A stretch of 64,000 bases of DNA from Aestuariirhabdus litorea. Its GTDB lineage: Bacteria > Pseudomonadota > Gammaproteobacteria > Pseudomonadales > Aestuariirhabdaceae. Each line of letters starts with the position of its first letter. Position 1 is the stretch's first letter. The notes below the pieces were generated by a model. That model made no database searches. It had not been told where the DNA came from and saw only the letters and a list, made by a program, of their open reading frames with translations. Position numbers and translations under genes: made by a program. Shown piece after piece: positions 18,460 to 27,530 of the stretch. The DNA is taken from the NCBI RefSeq assembly GCF_003864255.1, contig NZ_QWEZ01000001.1, forward strand, positions 372,001 through 436,000, given 5' to 3'.

Positions 18460-19047
18460 CGCGGCATACGATCCACATGGATGTGGGGGGTGCCTATTGT
18501 GCAGGAGCACGATAGTGGACCGTAATTCCTGTAGATAAGCCGCTCCTGGTCGTCCATGACCCCGACCCACAGGGAAGTGGGAAGTGCCGTTTTTGCAGGA
18601 GCAAAAAAAAACGGCCGCGGCATACCCCACGCAGCCCTCTGATCGCTCTCGCCGTCCCTGGCTCTCGCGATCTACGACCTACATGGACGTAGGGAGTACC
18701 GGTTGTACAGGAGCACTACAACCGGCCAGCCCGTCCTGTAGATAAGCCGCTCCTGGTCGTCCATGACCCCGACCCACAGGGAAGTGGGAAGTGCCGTTTT
18801 TGCAGGAGCAAAAAAACGGCCGCGGCATACCCCACGCAGCCCTCTGATCGCTCCCGCCGCCCCTGGCTCTCGCGATCTACGACCTACATGGACGTAGGGA
18901 GTGCCGGTTGTGCAGGAGCACTACAACCGGCCCGCCCGTCCTGTAGATAAGCCGCTCCTGGTCGTCCATGACCCCGCGGCATAGCGTACATCCCTTTGAT
19001 CGCTATCGGCATCCCTGCCTATCGCGATCTACCTACCTCCTTGTAGG
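18460..19047. repeat. tandem array of paired-hairpin modules, about 205-base period
   Basis: CCTGTAGATAAGCCGCTCC begins at 18528, 18735 and 18940, a period of 205-207 bases. Each period holds modules of about 50 bases with two inverted repeats. The first has a stem with a short A(T/G)GGA-type loop. The second has a stem around a constant core CAGGAGCA. Five complete modules start near 18470, 18564, 18676, 18771 and 18881, and a truncated first hairpin is at 19032-19047. Three different stem sequences occur for each hairpin while loops stay constant. No gene is visible in this 836-base stretch. Confidence 0.8.
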
Positions 19048-19051
19048 CAAT

Positions 19052-19084
19052 AAAAAAAGGCCGGAGAGGGGAGTCACCGGCCTT
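19052..19084 (-). terminator. rho-independent terminator of sodB
   Basis: On the minus strand AAGGCCGG pairs with CCGGCCTT, followed by a run of T, 18 bases after the sodB stop codon. It abuts the truncated end of the repeat array. Confidence 0.88.
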
Positions 19085-19102
19085 GGGCATTAGCGCTGGG
19101 GA

Positions 19103-19681
19103 TCAGGCAAAGTTGCTTTGCGCGAACTCCCAGTTGGCCAGCTGCCAGAACGCCTTCAGGTAGTCGGGGCGTACGTTGCGGTAGTCGATGTAGTAAGCGT
19201 GCTCCCACAGGTCGCAGGTCAGCAGGGGCTTCTGGTCACCGGTCAGCGGGGTGGCAGCATTGCTGGTGTTGACGATAGCAACGGTACCGTCGGGGTTCTT
19301 GACCAGCCAGGTCCAGGAGGAGCCGAAGTTGTTGACGGCGGAGTCGGTGAACTTCTCCTTGAAGGCTTCGAAGGAGCCGAAGGCCGCGTTGATGGCCTCT
19401 GCCAGCTCGCCGCTCGGTTCGCCGCCGCCATTGGGGCTCAGGCTGTTCCAGTAGAAGGTATGGTTCCAGATCTGGGCAGCGTTGTTGAAGACGCCACCTT
19501 CGGAGTTCTTGACGATGGTTTCCAGGTCCTTACCGGCCAGGTCGGTGCCTTCGATCAGGCCGTTCAGCTTGACCACATAGGTGTTGTGGTGCTTACCGTA
19601 GTGGTACTCGAGGGTTTCCTGGGAAATATGGGGCTCAAGCGCATTCTTTTCATAGGGGAGTGCGGGAAGTTCGATAGCCAT
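19103..19681 (-). CDS. sodB: superoxide dismutase, Fe type
   Basis: SodB converts superoxide to hydrogen peroxide and oxygen in the cytoplasm. The 192-residue protein starts [19 protein letters not shown], and metal ligands are visible in [11 protein letters not shown] (H27), IWNHTFYW (H74) and [11 protein letters not shown] (D and H). The glutamine in [11 protein letters not shown] marks the iron type, because manganese enzymes usually have a glycine there. The frame continues upstream, but ATG at 19681 gives the family start and has a ribosome site AGGACAT upstream. It is followed by a strong terminator. Confidence 0.95.
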   Translation of the reverse strand: MAIELPALPYEKNALEPHISQETLEYHYGKHHNTYVVKLNGLIEGTDLAGKDLETIVKNSEGGVFNNAAQIWNHTFYWNSLSPNGGGEPSGELAEAINAAFGSFEAFKEKFTDSAVNNFGSSWTWLVKNPDGTVAIVNTSNAATPLTGDQKPLLTCDLWEHAYYIDYRNVRPDYLKAFWQLANWEFAQSNFA

Positions 19682-19867
19682 GGTGAATGTCCTCCAGATC
19701 AGGTTTATTTGTTGTTTTGCGAAGCCCCCAGGGGGCTGCACGTTGAAGCGTGACGACTCGACGGTCGTTTTGCGCGAGTAGGTTGCAGTGGATTGTAGCA
19801 CTTCAGTGCGCGCTACCCACAATAAAATATCAGAGTAAATCTGTCGGGTATTATCCACGGGCTCCGG

Positions 19868-20962
19868 TCAGCTGTCCAGTACCCCCTGCTGGTAACTGAT
19901 CACGGTGATGGCCGAGCAGCCGGGCAAGCTTTCGACGAAGGAGGCGCCCATTAACCGCGAGGGGGTAAAGTAGCCTCCACCGCCCTCGTAGTCGAGTAGA
20001 TACTGGGTGATGGCCAGTGCACCACTGACGGTGAGGTCGTAGCCGTTGGGGGTGGAGAGGAAGGCCTGTTTACTGGTGCCGTTGTTATTTTTGACCTCTC
20101 CCCACACGTAACAGGGGGCCTGGCTGCGCTCCTCGGTGGTGGGGTTTTCGACACTCTGTTCAATGCGTCGCAGCAGAAATCGCTGGAGCCACCCCAGTCG
20201 TAACAGGGGGCGCAGCCAGTTGAGTTGTCTCAACTGGCGCACGCGGCCAGGCGGTGCGCCCATGTAGACCTCGATATTACCAATACCCGTGGAGAACCAG
20301 GCGGTTGCCAGGTCTCCCCAGGGGATGGCCACAGCGTGCTTTATACCGGTGCCAAAATCGATGTCTCGTTCGCGTGCGGCCAGAGGCTCGCAGACCAGCT
20401 TTCCCGCCTGTCGCACCATGCTGCCCTGGCCCGCACCCAACAGGCTGGTTTTGGTGGTGCCCACGCTGAGCCCACCTTCGGTGTCGAATCCCAGGGTGAG
20501 ACGCTCGGCGTCGGGCAGGGCGTTTTTCAGGGTGGCCGCGATGCAGTCGGTGGGGATGACATCGAAGCCAACACCCGGGCAGATCACCTTACGGCACTGG
20601 CGGGCTCGACTGTGTCGGGCCTGGGCGTATTCAAAGATGGCAATCTCGCCGGTAATGTCGAGGTAGTGCAGGTTGTTGTCCATGCAGCTGTCGATCAGCG
20701 AAGGGGCGGTGTCGACAAAGGGGCCTGCGCAGTTGAGCAGCAGGTCGATATCCGCAAGGTTCTCGGCAATCCGTTCCGGCTCTTCCAGGGAAAAGACCCG
20801 GTAGGAGACCCCCAGTTCGGTGGCCAATGGCACAATCTGCTCTTCACTGCGCCCGGCCAGAATCGGGCTCATCCCCTGCATATGGGCTTTACGCGCAATC
20901 ATGCTGCCGGTAAATCCGTTGGCACCGTAGATCATCCATTTGGCTTCACGTTTGGCGTTCAT
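19868..20962 (-). CDS. saccharopine dehydrogenase-like NAD(P)-binding reductase
   Basis: The 364-residue protein has an N-terminal Rossmann motif in WMIYGANGFTGSMIARKA (about residues 9-26) and LLLNCAGPFVDTAPSL, then YLDITGE, the pattern of the saccharopine dehydrogenase NADP-binding family. Members include trans-acting enoyl reductases of lipid synthesis in mycobacteria and proteins of unknown role in proteobacteria. The C-terminal half lacks any strong motif. It follows sodB's promoter region on the same strand. Substrate unknown. Confidence 0.72.
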   Translation of the reverse strand: MNAKREAKWMIYGANGFTGSMIARKAHMQGMSPILAGRSEEQIVPLATELGVSYRVFSLEEPERIAENLADIDLLLNCAGPFVDTAPSLIDSCMDNNLHYLDITGEIAIFEYAQARHSRARQCRKVICPGVGFDVIPTDCIAATLKNALPDAERLTLGFDTEGGLSVGTTKTSLLGAGQGSMVRQAGKLVCEPLAARERDIDFGTGIKHAVAIPWGDLATAWFSTGIGNIEVYMGAPPGRVRQLRQLNWLRPLLRLGWLQRFLLRRIEQSVENPTTEERSQAPCYVWGEVKNNNGTSKQAFLSTPNGYDLTVSGALAITQYLLDYEGGGGYFTPSRLMGASFVESLPGCSAITVISYQQGVLDS

Positions 20963-21248
20963 GCACAGTTCCTTGGGCAGGGGGTAGATCGGTCTGTAAG
21001 GGGTGCTCTAATGATAGGGGCAATCGCTACGGACACAAAGCAATGGATGGCAGCGTGAGTAGCCGGGCCGATGCCACCTTAGGGCTGATTGCTGAGAAAG
21101 GTCACAAAGTTGGCTATCAGAGGGGCCTCGACAGGTGGCTGCTGGGGGACGTTTTCCTCTACAATGGCCTGTTTGAAATACGTTGCTGGCGTGTGTGGGG
21201 CACTCTGCCCTAACGCCCCGGCCAATCAGTAGAGAAAGAAGAGAGTCC

Positions 21249-22070
21249 ATGAGAGCCGACAATACCGACGAGTTGAAAGATATTCCGAGCATGGCGGTTT
21301 CCCGCGAAGATATCCGGGGATCGCAGCGACCGGCTGCACGTACGCCCAGTAAACCCGCTAAAGGCTCTCCACTGCTGATGGTGGTGGTCATGATACTGGT
21401 GCTCGCCCTGGGGGCGGTCACCTTTTTTGGTTACCAGCAGACCCAGGCGCTGCGCGCCGAACTGGAGAGTAATCAGCAGGCCTTTGAGTTAACCCTGCAG
21501 CGGCTGCAGGATGTGAGCGGAAAAGTGATAGCAACCGGGGAATCGATCGATCAGTCGGATACCAAGGTCCAGGCCGAGTTGAAAGAGATTAACTCCGAGA
21601 TCCGTAAACTCTGGGATGTATCCAACAAACGCAATAAGCGCAATATTGAAGACAATGCGGCCATGGTTGAGAAGCTCTCAACCTCCCTGACCTCGCTGGA
21701 GAAAGCGGGAAAGGCGTTAGACCAGGGCTTGAAAAGCCAGCAGCAGGAGCTGCTATCCGAGAAGGCCCGGGTGAGTGGGTTGGCAACCCAGGTTCAGCTG
21801 GCCAGCACCGAGCAGGCAGCACGGCTTGAGTCGGTTCAGGAGCGGCTGGACAGCATGGCAACCCTGGCAGCCCGAGTTGATTTGCTGCAGAAGCAGCTAA
21901 GCGCCGATATTGAGGCGGTGAGTGGCCGCGTACAGGGCAACGCCGAGGCGGTCCGCTCCATCGACGCGTTCCGGCGCCAGGTGAATGGGCAGTTGCTGGA
22001 GCTGCGTGACAGCCTCAACCGCTTGCAGGGGGGCAGCGCTTCGCTGGCTACTCCCCCCAACGCCGGCTAA
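21249..22070 (+). CDS. single-membrane-segment coiled-coil protein, unknown
   Basis: The 273-residue protein has a cytoplasmic head of about 45 residues rich in basic and polar residues, one membrane helix (LLMVVVMILVLALGAVTFFG, about 46-65), and a long periplasmic or extracytoplasmic region of heptad-like helices with many Q, E, L and A residues. No family is recognised. ATG at 21249 is chosen, preceded by AAGAAGAGAG. It could tether an envelope complex. No partner gene is in the neighbourhood. Confidence 0.7.
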   Translation: MRADNTDELKDIPSMAVSREDIRGSQRPAARTPSKPAKGSPLLMVVVMILVLALGAVTFFGYQQTQALRAELESNQQAFELTLQRLQDVSGKVIATGESIDQSDTKVQAELKEINSEIRKLWDVSNKRNKRNIEDNAAMVEKLSTSLTSLEKAGKALDQGLKSQQQELLSEKARVSGLATQVQLASTEQAARLESVQERLDSMATLAARVDLLQKQLSADIEAVSGRVQGNAEAVRSIDAFRRQVNGQLLELRDSLNRLQGGSASLATPPNAG

Positions 22071-22082
22071 GCGGGCGCCTTC

Positions 22083-22313
22083 TTAATATCGAGCGGCGAC
22101 CAGCTCGCGCACCATCTGGCGTGTTTCGATACGGCGCGCCAGTGTCAGCTCGTGACTAACCCGGTTCCAGGCGTTGACCGCCTGCAGGGCATCCTTCTGT
22201 CGGCTGCCCTGGGCGTTGCAGACCCGGCACACCACCCGCTGGGACAACAGCCCCTGTACGATGTGCAACTGCTGGCTGGCACAAAACGGGCAATCTTCCA
22301 GTAACTGTTTCAT
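22083..22313 (-). CDS. Lar-like restriction alleviation zinc protein
   Basis: The 76-residue protein has CPFC at residues 8-11 and CRVC near 29-32, then AVNAWNR, the shape of Lar-family proteins, which in phage-derived cases modulate type I restriction. The start at 22313 is chosen because the longer frame upstream has no family similarity. It is convergent with the coiled-coil gene, 12 bases apart. The function here is inferred only from family resemblance, and no restriction system is in the window. Confidence 0.6.
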   Translation of the reverse strand: MKQLLEDCPFCASQQLHIVQGLLSQRVVCRVCNAQGSRQKDALQAVNAWNRVSHELTLARRIETRQMVRELVAARY

Positions 22314-22806
22314 TCCTATCCCCTCACTCTTAATGGTCTTGCGTGCACCCGACGCGACGCTCTTGGGCGTCTGGGGCGGCGGGTGTTTTGCTGGCTTAGG
22401 GCATGGCCAGGAGCTGTCCAGGTCATGCCGTGGGACAATCGGTTCTGTGTCGCGAAGAGGGTGGCACGGGCGGCCACTGAGTGGGTGTTGCGTTTTTCGA
22501 GGGGGGTAGAGGGGGCGATCTGGATCCAGACGGGAGAGGGGGGGCGAGGCTTTCGGAAAACTACCGGGCCGCATGCCGGCAGGTGCTCCATGGTCTGGGT
22601 ATCACAGTGGTATGCCTGTATTTCACCAAGATAGCGTTAAGTGTAGGGATGACCCGGGTGATAGCAAGGGATTTGTTATGGTATTTCTCTATAGGTGAGT
22701 CTCTATTATCCCCGTAGCTGCGTATAAGAAGGGTGCTCATATTTGAGCCGTGTGCACCGGGCTGCGCTCCGAAGGCCCCTGTTGTTTGCTGGTGTTTTGC
22801 CGCAGG
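22314..22806. other. intergenic stretch, nothing called
   Basis: Nearly 500 bases between the Lar-like gene and the small Fur-controlled gene hold no convincing coding region. Several short open frames lack ribosome sites. A short GACGC/GCGTC hairpin occurs at 22356-22371 without a T-run. Confidence 0.5.
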
Positions 22807-23007
22807 CTAGGGGATGCTGATACGAGACTTGCAGCTCAGCAGGAGCAGTTGCCTGAACAGCTGTTTGAGGGCCTGGTTGGAGGGCTCTTGCCCGGCCTGC
22901 AGGGGATTAAAACGCCACTCGAGCTCCGTTCCCCCGGTTTCCAGGTTACGTATATCCAGACAGAGTTGCTGGTCAGCCTCCATCCAGGCGTTGATGGTTA
23001 AGCTCAT
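22807..23007 (-). CDS. 66-residue protein of unknown function behind a Fur box
   Basis: The small protein MSLTINAWMEAD... is acidic in its first half and ends with leucine-rich segments and a cysteine. A strong ribosome site GAGGTGA lies seven bases before the ATG, and a Fur-box-like operator is 28 bases upstream of the start. No family was recognised. It follows the kinase gene on the same strand with a 59-base gap, which suggests its own iron-responsive promoter. Convincing ribosome site and operator position argue that it is real. Confidence 0.7.
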   Translation of the reverse strand: MSLTINAWMEADQQLCLDIRNLETGGTELEWRFNPLQAGQEPSNQALKQLFRQLLLLSCKSRISIP

Positions 23008-23034
23008 AAATCACCTCACTTATTGAATCTATAT

Positions 23035-23053
23035 GAGAATGATTATCGTTACT
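23035..23053. promoter_or_regulatory. Fur-box-like operator
   Basis: GAGAATGATTATCGTTACT matches the 19-base Fur consensus GATAATGATWATCATTATC at about 15 positions. It lies between the kinase stop codon and the small gene start at 23007, so binding of Fe-Fur would repress the small gene. Confidence 0.65.
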
Positions 23054-23066
23054 TTTATGTAGGTTG

Positions 23067-25475
23067 TCAATCCAGCTCGACCACGACCCGCAAACCAATG
23101 CTGCTGGCGGCATGCTCCGGCTTGAACGCGTCTCGGGCGGAGGCGGTGACCCGGCTTGCCTTGCTTTCAAAGCTTCCCCCCCTGGCGACCCGGCGGTTAC
23201 AGAAGTTGAACTGCAGTGCGCTGCCATCGTTGGGGGTGCGGCTGTAATCGTTGGCATAGCAGTCCTCTACCCACTCAGCCACGTTACCCTGGGTGTCATA
23301 GAGCCCGAAGCCATTGGCTTTGTACTCGCCCACCGGCTGGGTGCGCTTACGGCCAAAGAGGCTGTTGAGGAGGTTGTCGCAGCCCTCGCCGCAGTTGGCC
23401 CGCTTCTCGCTCATGGTGTCGCCCCACCAGTAGGCCTTGGTGCTACCGGCGCGCGCCGCATACTCCCACTCTGCCTCGGTGGGCAGGCGGTAGGGTTTAC
23501 CGGTGACCCGGGTGAGCCAGTTTACGTAGGCCTGGGCATCCTCCCAGCTGAGGTTGATCGCGGGCCGGTCACCCCGTCCCCAGCGGCTATCGGAGGCCTG
23601 TTTGCGGCCGGTGGCGCGGGTGAACTTGTCGTACTGGGTGAACGTGATCTCGTGCCGGCTGATGGCAAAGGCCTTGGTGATCCTGACCCGGTGGCGCGGT
23701 TGCTCGTCTTCGCTGGCAGAGCTACCCATCAGGAAGCTGCCCGCAGGCACGATCACCATGGAGGGGCCTGAGCTGCCGTCTTGCAAGTGGTTGCTGAAGA
23801 CAAAGCCGGCTTTGGGGGTTGGGCGCAGGTTGATATCGATCGACTTGTCACGGTTGTCCAGCTCAACCCACTCCTTGAACGGCTGGTATCCCTCCCTGGA
23901 GACCTCCACCAGGTAGCGGCCCGGCTCCAGGGCCATGTTGTCACGATAGCGTGGTTTGATGTTGAGGATCCGTACCCGGCTGTCGGCCGGGGTCGGTTGG
24001 ATGCTGAGGCGGAAGGTGACCGGCTGCAGGCTCACCCGGTGCTCCAGGCTGCTGCCATCGATTCGCAGGGTGTCGAGGGCCGTGGTGTAACCGGGGCGAG
24101 CCACCTGCACCTGATACTCCCCCTCGGCAAGCAGTATGCCGGGTCGATAGGGCTCGGGGTAACCGAGCAGAACCACCAGTGCGTCAGCGGGCTCAGTCTG
24201 CACCCGCAGGGCGAAGCGGGGTGGAGGCGGCGTGGTCTGTGTGATGGTGACCGCAGCGCTCTCTGCCGGCGGTTCCCCCCTGCTAACCGGAGGCGCAGGG
24301 GGCGCCTCCTCGGGGACTGGAGGGGGTGCCAGGTTCATCGCCTGTAGTGCCTGCTGGCGCCACTGCTCCCAGGGTAGCGGAGCCCAGTAGAGAAGCGGGG
24401 GGGTGAGCAATAACAGCAGCAATATCCAGCGCCGCCGGCGTTGAGGGGCAGCGGCGCGAATCAGTGTGTCACTGCCGGGGCGAATGTCGGTGGCGGCCTC
24501 TTCACCGGGGTCCAGGCCGGCCGGTTGGGAGCCGGTACGGGTTTCTATCTCGTAGCCGAAACTCTCCTGGTTGGCGACCATTTTTCGCTTGCCGGTGAGT
24601 TGGTCAAAAAAGCCACTGATACGGCTGTTACGGCGCGGCAGCTCATAGGGGGGGGTTGACCCCTCCAGCATGGCGATATCGTTGACCACTTCGGCACCGC
24701 GCTGGTAACGCTCGCTGACATTTTTGGCCAGCATGCGCCGCAGCATGGGTTGAAAGCGCTGGTAGCGGGGTGCCAGTACCGGGACCGGTTGCGAAACATG
24801 CTTGATGCCGATGGCCACGGCCGAATCGCCGGTATAGGGGACTTTGCCCATCAACATTTCGTAAAACACAATGCCGAGGCTGTAGAGGTCGGCACGACCG
24901 TCCAGGTTGTGCCCCTTGGCCTGCTCCGGGCTCATGTAGTGGGGGGTACCCACAATGGAGCCGGCGGAGGTGACATCCACAGGTGCATCCAGGGCCTTGG
25001 CAATGCCGAAGTCGGTCAGGACCGCTGAGCCGTCCTGTCGAAAGAGGATGTTCTCCGACTTTACGTCCCGGTGAACAAATCCCTTCTCGTGGGCGAAATC
25101 CAGGGCGTGGGCGACCTGGCGCAGGATCTCCAGCGCCCGCTCCTGGGTCAGGCCGCTATGGATCAGCTGCTGCAGGCTTTGCCCGGGGCAGTAATCCATG
25201 GCGATGTAGTACAGCTGGTCGTACACACCCACATCGTAAACCGAGATGATGTGGGGGTGGGAGAGGCGGCCGACGATATTGGCTTCGCGCAGAAAGCGTT
25301 CTCCAAAGCTGGGGTCGCTGGCCAGGGCAGGGCTCATTACCTTGAGCGCTACCTCACGCCCAAAGCTCTCCTGGATGGCCAGGTAAACGGTCGACATGCC
25401 GCCGCGGTTGATCTCGCGCAGGATGCGATAGCCGGGAATGCGCAATTCCTTCTCTCCATTGAGCAGGGTTTCCAC
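23067..25475 (-). CDS. Ser/Thr protein kinase with PEGA and SUMF1 domains
   Basis: The 802-residue protein has an N-terminal Hanks-type kinase domain. The phosphate loop is RGGMSTVYL at about 24-32, the lysine ALKV is at about 48-51, HRDVKSEN at 135-142 and DFG at 155-157, so the catalytic residues are present. The first loop glycine is asparagine. A membrane helix follows near residue 350 (WILLLLLLTPPLLYW). The periplasmic part has PEGA-type repeats (about 430-560) and a formylglycine-generating enzyme/SUMF1 domain (about 570-800) with MVIVPAGSFLMGS and the RLPTEAEWEYAARAG motif. It is co-directional with the PP2C phosphatase. It may act as an envelope stress sensor kinase. Confidence 0.88.
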   Translation of the reverse strand: METLLNGEKELRIPGYRILREINRGGMSTVYLAIQESFGREVALKVMSPALASDPSFGERFLREANIVGRLSHPHIISVYDVGVYDQLYYIAMDYCPGQSLQQLIHSGLTQERALEILRQVAHALDFAHEKGFVHRDVKSENILFRQDGSAVLTDFGIAKALDAPVDVTSAGSIVGTPHYMSPEQAKGHNLDGRADLYSLGIVFYEMLMGKVPYTGDSAVAIGIKHVSQPVPVLAPRYQRFQPMLRRMLAKNVSERYQRGAEVVNDIAMLEGSTPPYELPRRNSRISGFFDQLTGKRKMVANQESFGYEIETRTGSQPAGLDPGEEAATDIRPGSDTLIRAAAPQRRRRWILLLLLLTPPLLYWAPLPWEQWRQQALQAMNLAPPPVPEEAPPAPPVSRGEPPAESAAVTITQTTPPPPRFALRVQTEPADALVVLLGYPEPYRPGILLAEGEYQVQVARPGYTTALDTLRIDGSSLEHRVSLQPVTFRLSIQPTPADSRVRILNIKPRYRDNMALEPGRYLVEVSREGYQPFKEWVELDNRDKSIDINLRPTPKAGFVFSNHLQDGSSGPSMVIVPAGSFLMGSSASEDEQPRHRVRITKAFAISRHEITFTQYDKFTRATGRKQASDSRWGRGDRPAINLSWEDAQAYVNWLTRVTGKPYRLPTEAEWEYAARAGSTKAYWWGDTMSEKRANCGEGCDNLLNSLFGRKRTQPVGEYKANGFGLYDTQGNVAEWVEDCYANDYSRTPNDGSALQFNFCNRRVARGGSFESKASRVTASARDAFKPEHAASSIGLRVVVELD

Positions 25476-25477
25476 CG

Positions 25478-26308
25478 TCAGGCGCCCCCCTGACTAAGGT
25501 AGAGCAGGCAGAGCAGCAGGGCCAATACGGCCAGCAGCCGCGGAGCGTAGTGGGCATAACGGTTATCGCTGGGAGGGGCGGGTTGGGGGGAGAGGGTATC
25601 CGCACGCAGGATCACTACCGTGATGTTATCTTTACCCCCGCGCGCGAGAGCGGCCTCCACCAGGTCGTCCACCAGCGCCTGGCTCGGGACGGGTTGCTCC
25701 AGCAGGGACTGGATCTCCTCATCGCAGAGTTCATCACTGAGACCATCGCTGCACAGCAGCAGGGTGTCGCCGGGTTGCCAGCTGAGGGTGTCGGCGTCGA
25801 CCCGCAGCACCTCCAGGGGGCAGCCCAGTGACTGGGTTATTATGTTGCGCTGGGGGTGGTTGTCGGCTTCCTGCTGGGTGATGAGGCCGCTTTCCAGCAG
25901 CTCCTGGACAAAGGAGTGATCCCGGCTCAGCTGCTGAAACGGGGGCACTCGCGTCGAGTTCCAGCGATAGATACGGCTGTCACCCACCCAGCCAATCTGG
26001 TACTCCTGGCCCTGATTGTGAACGGCCACCAGCGTGGTGCCCATTCCCTCCTGTTCGGGGTTTGCCTGGCTTTGCTGGCGGATCGCATCGTGGGCCTGGT
26101 GGATAGCCTCTGTCAGCGGGGTGTTTTTTTCGACCGCTTCGGCCACGGTGTCAATGGCTATCTGGCTGGCCACTTCGCCGCAGTTGTGTCCGCCCATGCC
26201 GTCGGCCACCAGCCACAGGTCGAGATCGTTGCTGCAAAGGTAGCAATCCTCATTGTTGCTGCGCTGTTTGCCGGGGTCGGTTCTCGCCGCAAAACTGATA
26301 GTGGCCAT
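25478..26308 (-). CDS. PP2C-family Ser/Thr protein phosphatase
   Basis: The 276-residue protein has the PP2C motifs NNEDCYL, VADGMGGHNCGEVAS, GDSRIYRW, LCSDGLSDEL and GGKDNITVVIL, with the metal-binding aspartates all present. A C-terminal hydrophobic segment of about 20 residues (YAPRLLAVLALLLCLLYLS) could anchor it in the membrane. ATG at 26308 has a good ribosome site AGGAGAACC upstream. Its stop codon lies two bases before the kinase start, so the pair is translationally coupled and probably reverses the same phosphorylation. Confidence 0.9.
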   Translation of the reverse strand: MATISFAARTDPGKQRSNNEDCYLCSNDLDLWLVADGMGGHNCGEVASQIAIDTVAEAVEKNTPLTEAIHQAHDAIRQQSQANPEQEGMGTTLVAVHNQGQEYQIGWVGDSRIYRWNSTRVPPFQQLSRDHSFVQELLESGLITQQEADNHPQRNIITQSLGCPLEVLRVDADTLSWQPGDTLLLCSDGLSDELCDEEIQSLLEQPVPSQALVDDLVEAALARGGKDNITVVILRADTLSPQPAPPSDNRYAHYAPRLLAVLALLLCLLYLSQGGA

Positions 26309-26597
26309 GGTTCTCCTGTGGGGGCGAAAATCGATGTTGGACTTGGCGAAACCGGACATTCATCCTATTACTCGAGGATGGCGTAAAAAAGTTTTTAAAT
26401 CTGTGAACTGATCGCCGTATGACTTAGCCCCACTAGATTATTTTTAGACAGCATATATCGGGCTTCGAATTTTCGCCCAACGCTTTAATTTTATTCGGTA
26501 TTCAGGCGTTCCAAGATGGGCTGGCCATTGCCTTTGGCCACCCCGCTTTGGTGCTCTTCTTCGTTTAAGCTCTCGATGGTAGTAACAGGAGTTCGGC

Positions 26598-27467
26598 ATG
26601 TTAAAGCTGGTGCGGAAAGACAACAAAGGAATCGCACGCTGGTTGGTGGACGCGCGGATGAGGATCGGCTCGGCCCCGGATAACGACTTTGTGATTGCCG
26701 ATGCGAGTGTGGCCGATACCCATGCGGAGCTGAGGATCAAGGACGAGGAGGTGGCCCTGGTTCGGGTGCATTCCGACTCTGTACTGTCGGTGAATGGACG
26801 CGATGTAAAAAAGGCAGTGCTGACCAAGGCCGGTGACCTGATCTGCGTCGGTACCGTCGAGCTGGAGCTGGTGGATCCCAAAGAGGGGTTTGTGCCCAAG
26901 ATCAAACCGGTGACACAGGATACCCCCTGGTCCATCAAGGCAATGGATGCCTCCCTGCCCGAAAAAACCTTCGCAATCAGTAACAGCATGGTGATTGGGC
27001 GCTCGAGTGATTGCCAGATCAGCATCTCCTCCTCGCACCTCTCTCGACGCCATGCCGAGCTCTCGGTGGTGGATGGCCGTTTGATGGTCAAGGATATGGG
27101 CTCCTCCAACGGTACCTATGTCAATGGCAAGCGGGTGACCGAGGCGTTTCTGAAGCGAGGCGACCTGCTGGGGTTTGATAAGTTGATCTTTACCGTACTG
27201 GGCCCGCCCGATGAGCTCGACAAAACCATGGTAAGGACCATGGCGGACAGCTTGCCTGTGGATAAGCGGGGCGAGTCCGCCTCCGGGCCCTCTGCCAGTA
27301 TGCCAACCCCCTCCGAGGCGGCCGCCTCAGAGGGCGGAGATGAGCCAGCGAGTGGCGCGCCTGTCTCCCCTCAGCCCGCGACTGCCGGCGGCAGTGGGAT
27401 GGGGATGATCGTCGCGGTAGCGGTGGTGCTGGTATTGGCCGGTGTCGGGTTGTTTATGGTGCTTTGA
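26598..27467 (+). CDS. double-FHA domain membrane protein
   Basis: The 289-residue protein has two FHA domains. The first (about 20-95) is divergent, with IGSAPDNDFVI and THAELRI. The second (about 125-200) is canonical, with VIGRSSDCQI, LSRRHAEL and SSNGTYVNG, the phosphothreonine-binding elements. A Pro/Ala/Ser-rich linker and a C-terminal membrane helix (MGMIVAVAVVLVLAGVG) follow. It is divergent from the phosphatase-kinase pair, so the three are likely a kinase, phosphatase and reader. The ribosome site AACAGGAG precedes ATG 26598. Confidence 0.88.
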   Translation: MLKLVRKDNKGIARWLVDARMRIGSAPDNDFVIADASVADTHAELRIKDEEVALVRVHSDSVLSVNGRDVKKAVLTKAGDLICVGTVELELVDPKEGFVPKIKPVTQDTPWSIKAMDASLPEKTFAISNSMVIGRSSDCQISISSSHLSRRHAELSVVDGRLMVKDMGSSNGTYVNGKRVTEAFLKRGDLLGFDKLIFTVLGPPDELDKTMVRTMADSLPVDKRGESASGPSASMPTPSEAAASEGGDEPASGAPVSPQPATAGGSGMGMIVAVAVVLVLAGVGLFMVL

Positions 27468-27530
27468 GCGTGGCGTGCCCCACCTACAAGAGTAAGCGCA
27501 CATAACCAGGTACAAAGCGTTTTCCCGGGT

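Noticed and set aside
18460-19047. A CRISPR array.
   Set aside because: The repeat period is about 205 bases, the spacers are not unique short segments and no cas gene is near.
20225-21058. A 277-codon open frame on the plus strand.
   Set aside because: It covers the saccharopine-like gene on the other strand, which has a clear Rossmann motif.
22383-22717. Two short plus-strand open frames in the gap before the small Fur-linked gene.
   Set aside because: They lack ribosome sites and have Trp/Arg-rich, non-protein-like sequence.
23067-27467. A type VI secretion post-translational pathway.
   Set aside because: The domain set is similar, but no T6SS structural gene is present in the window, and the kinase carries PEGA and SUMF1 domains.
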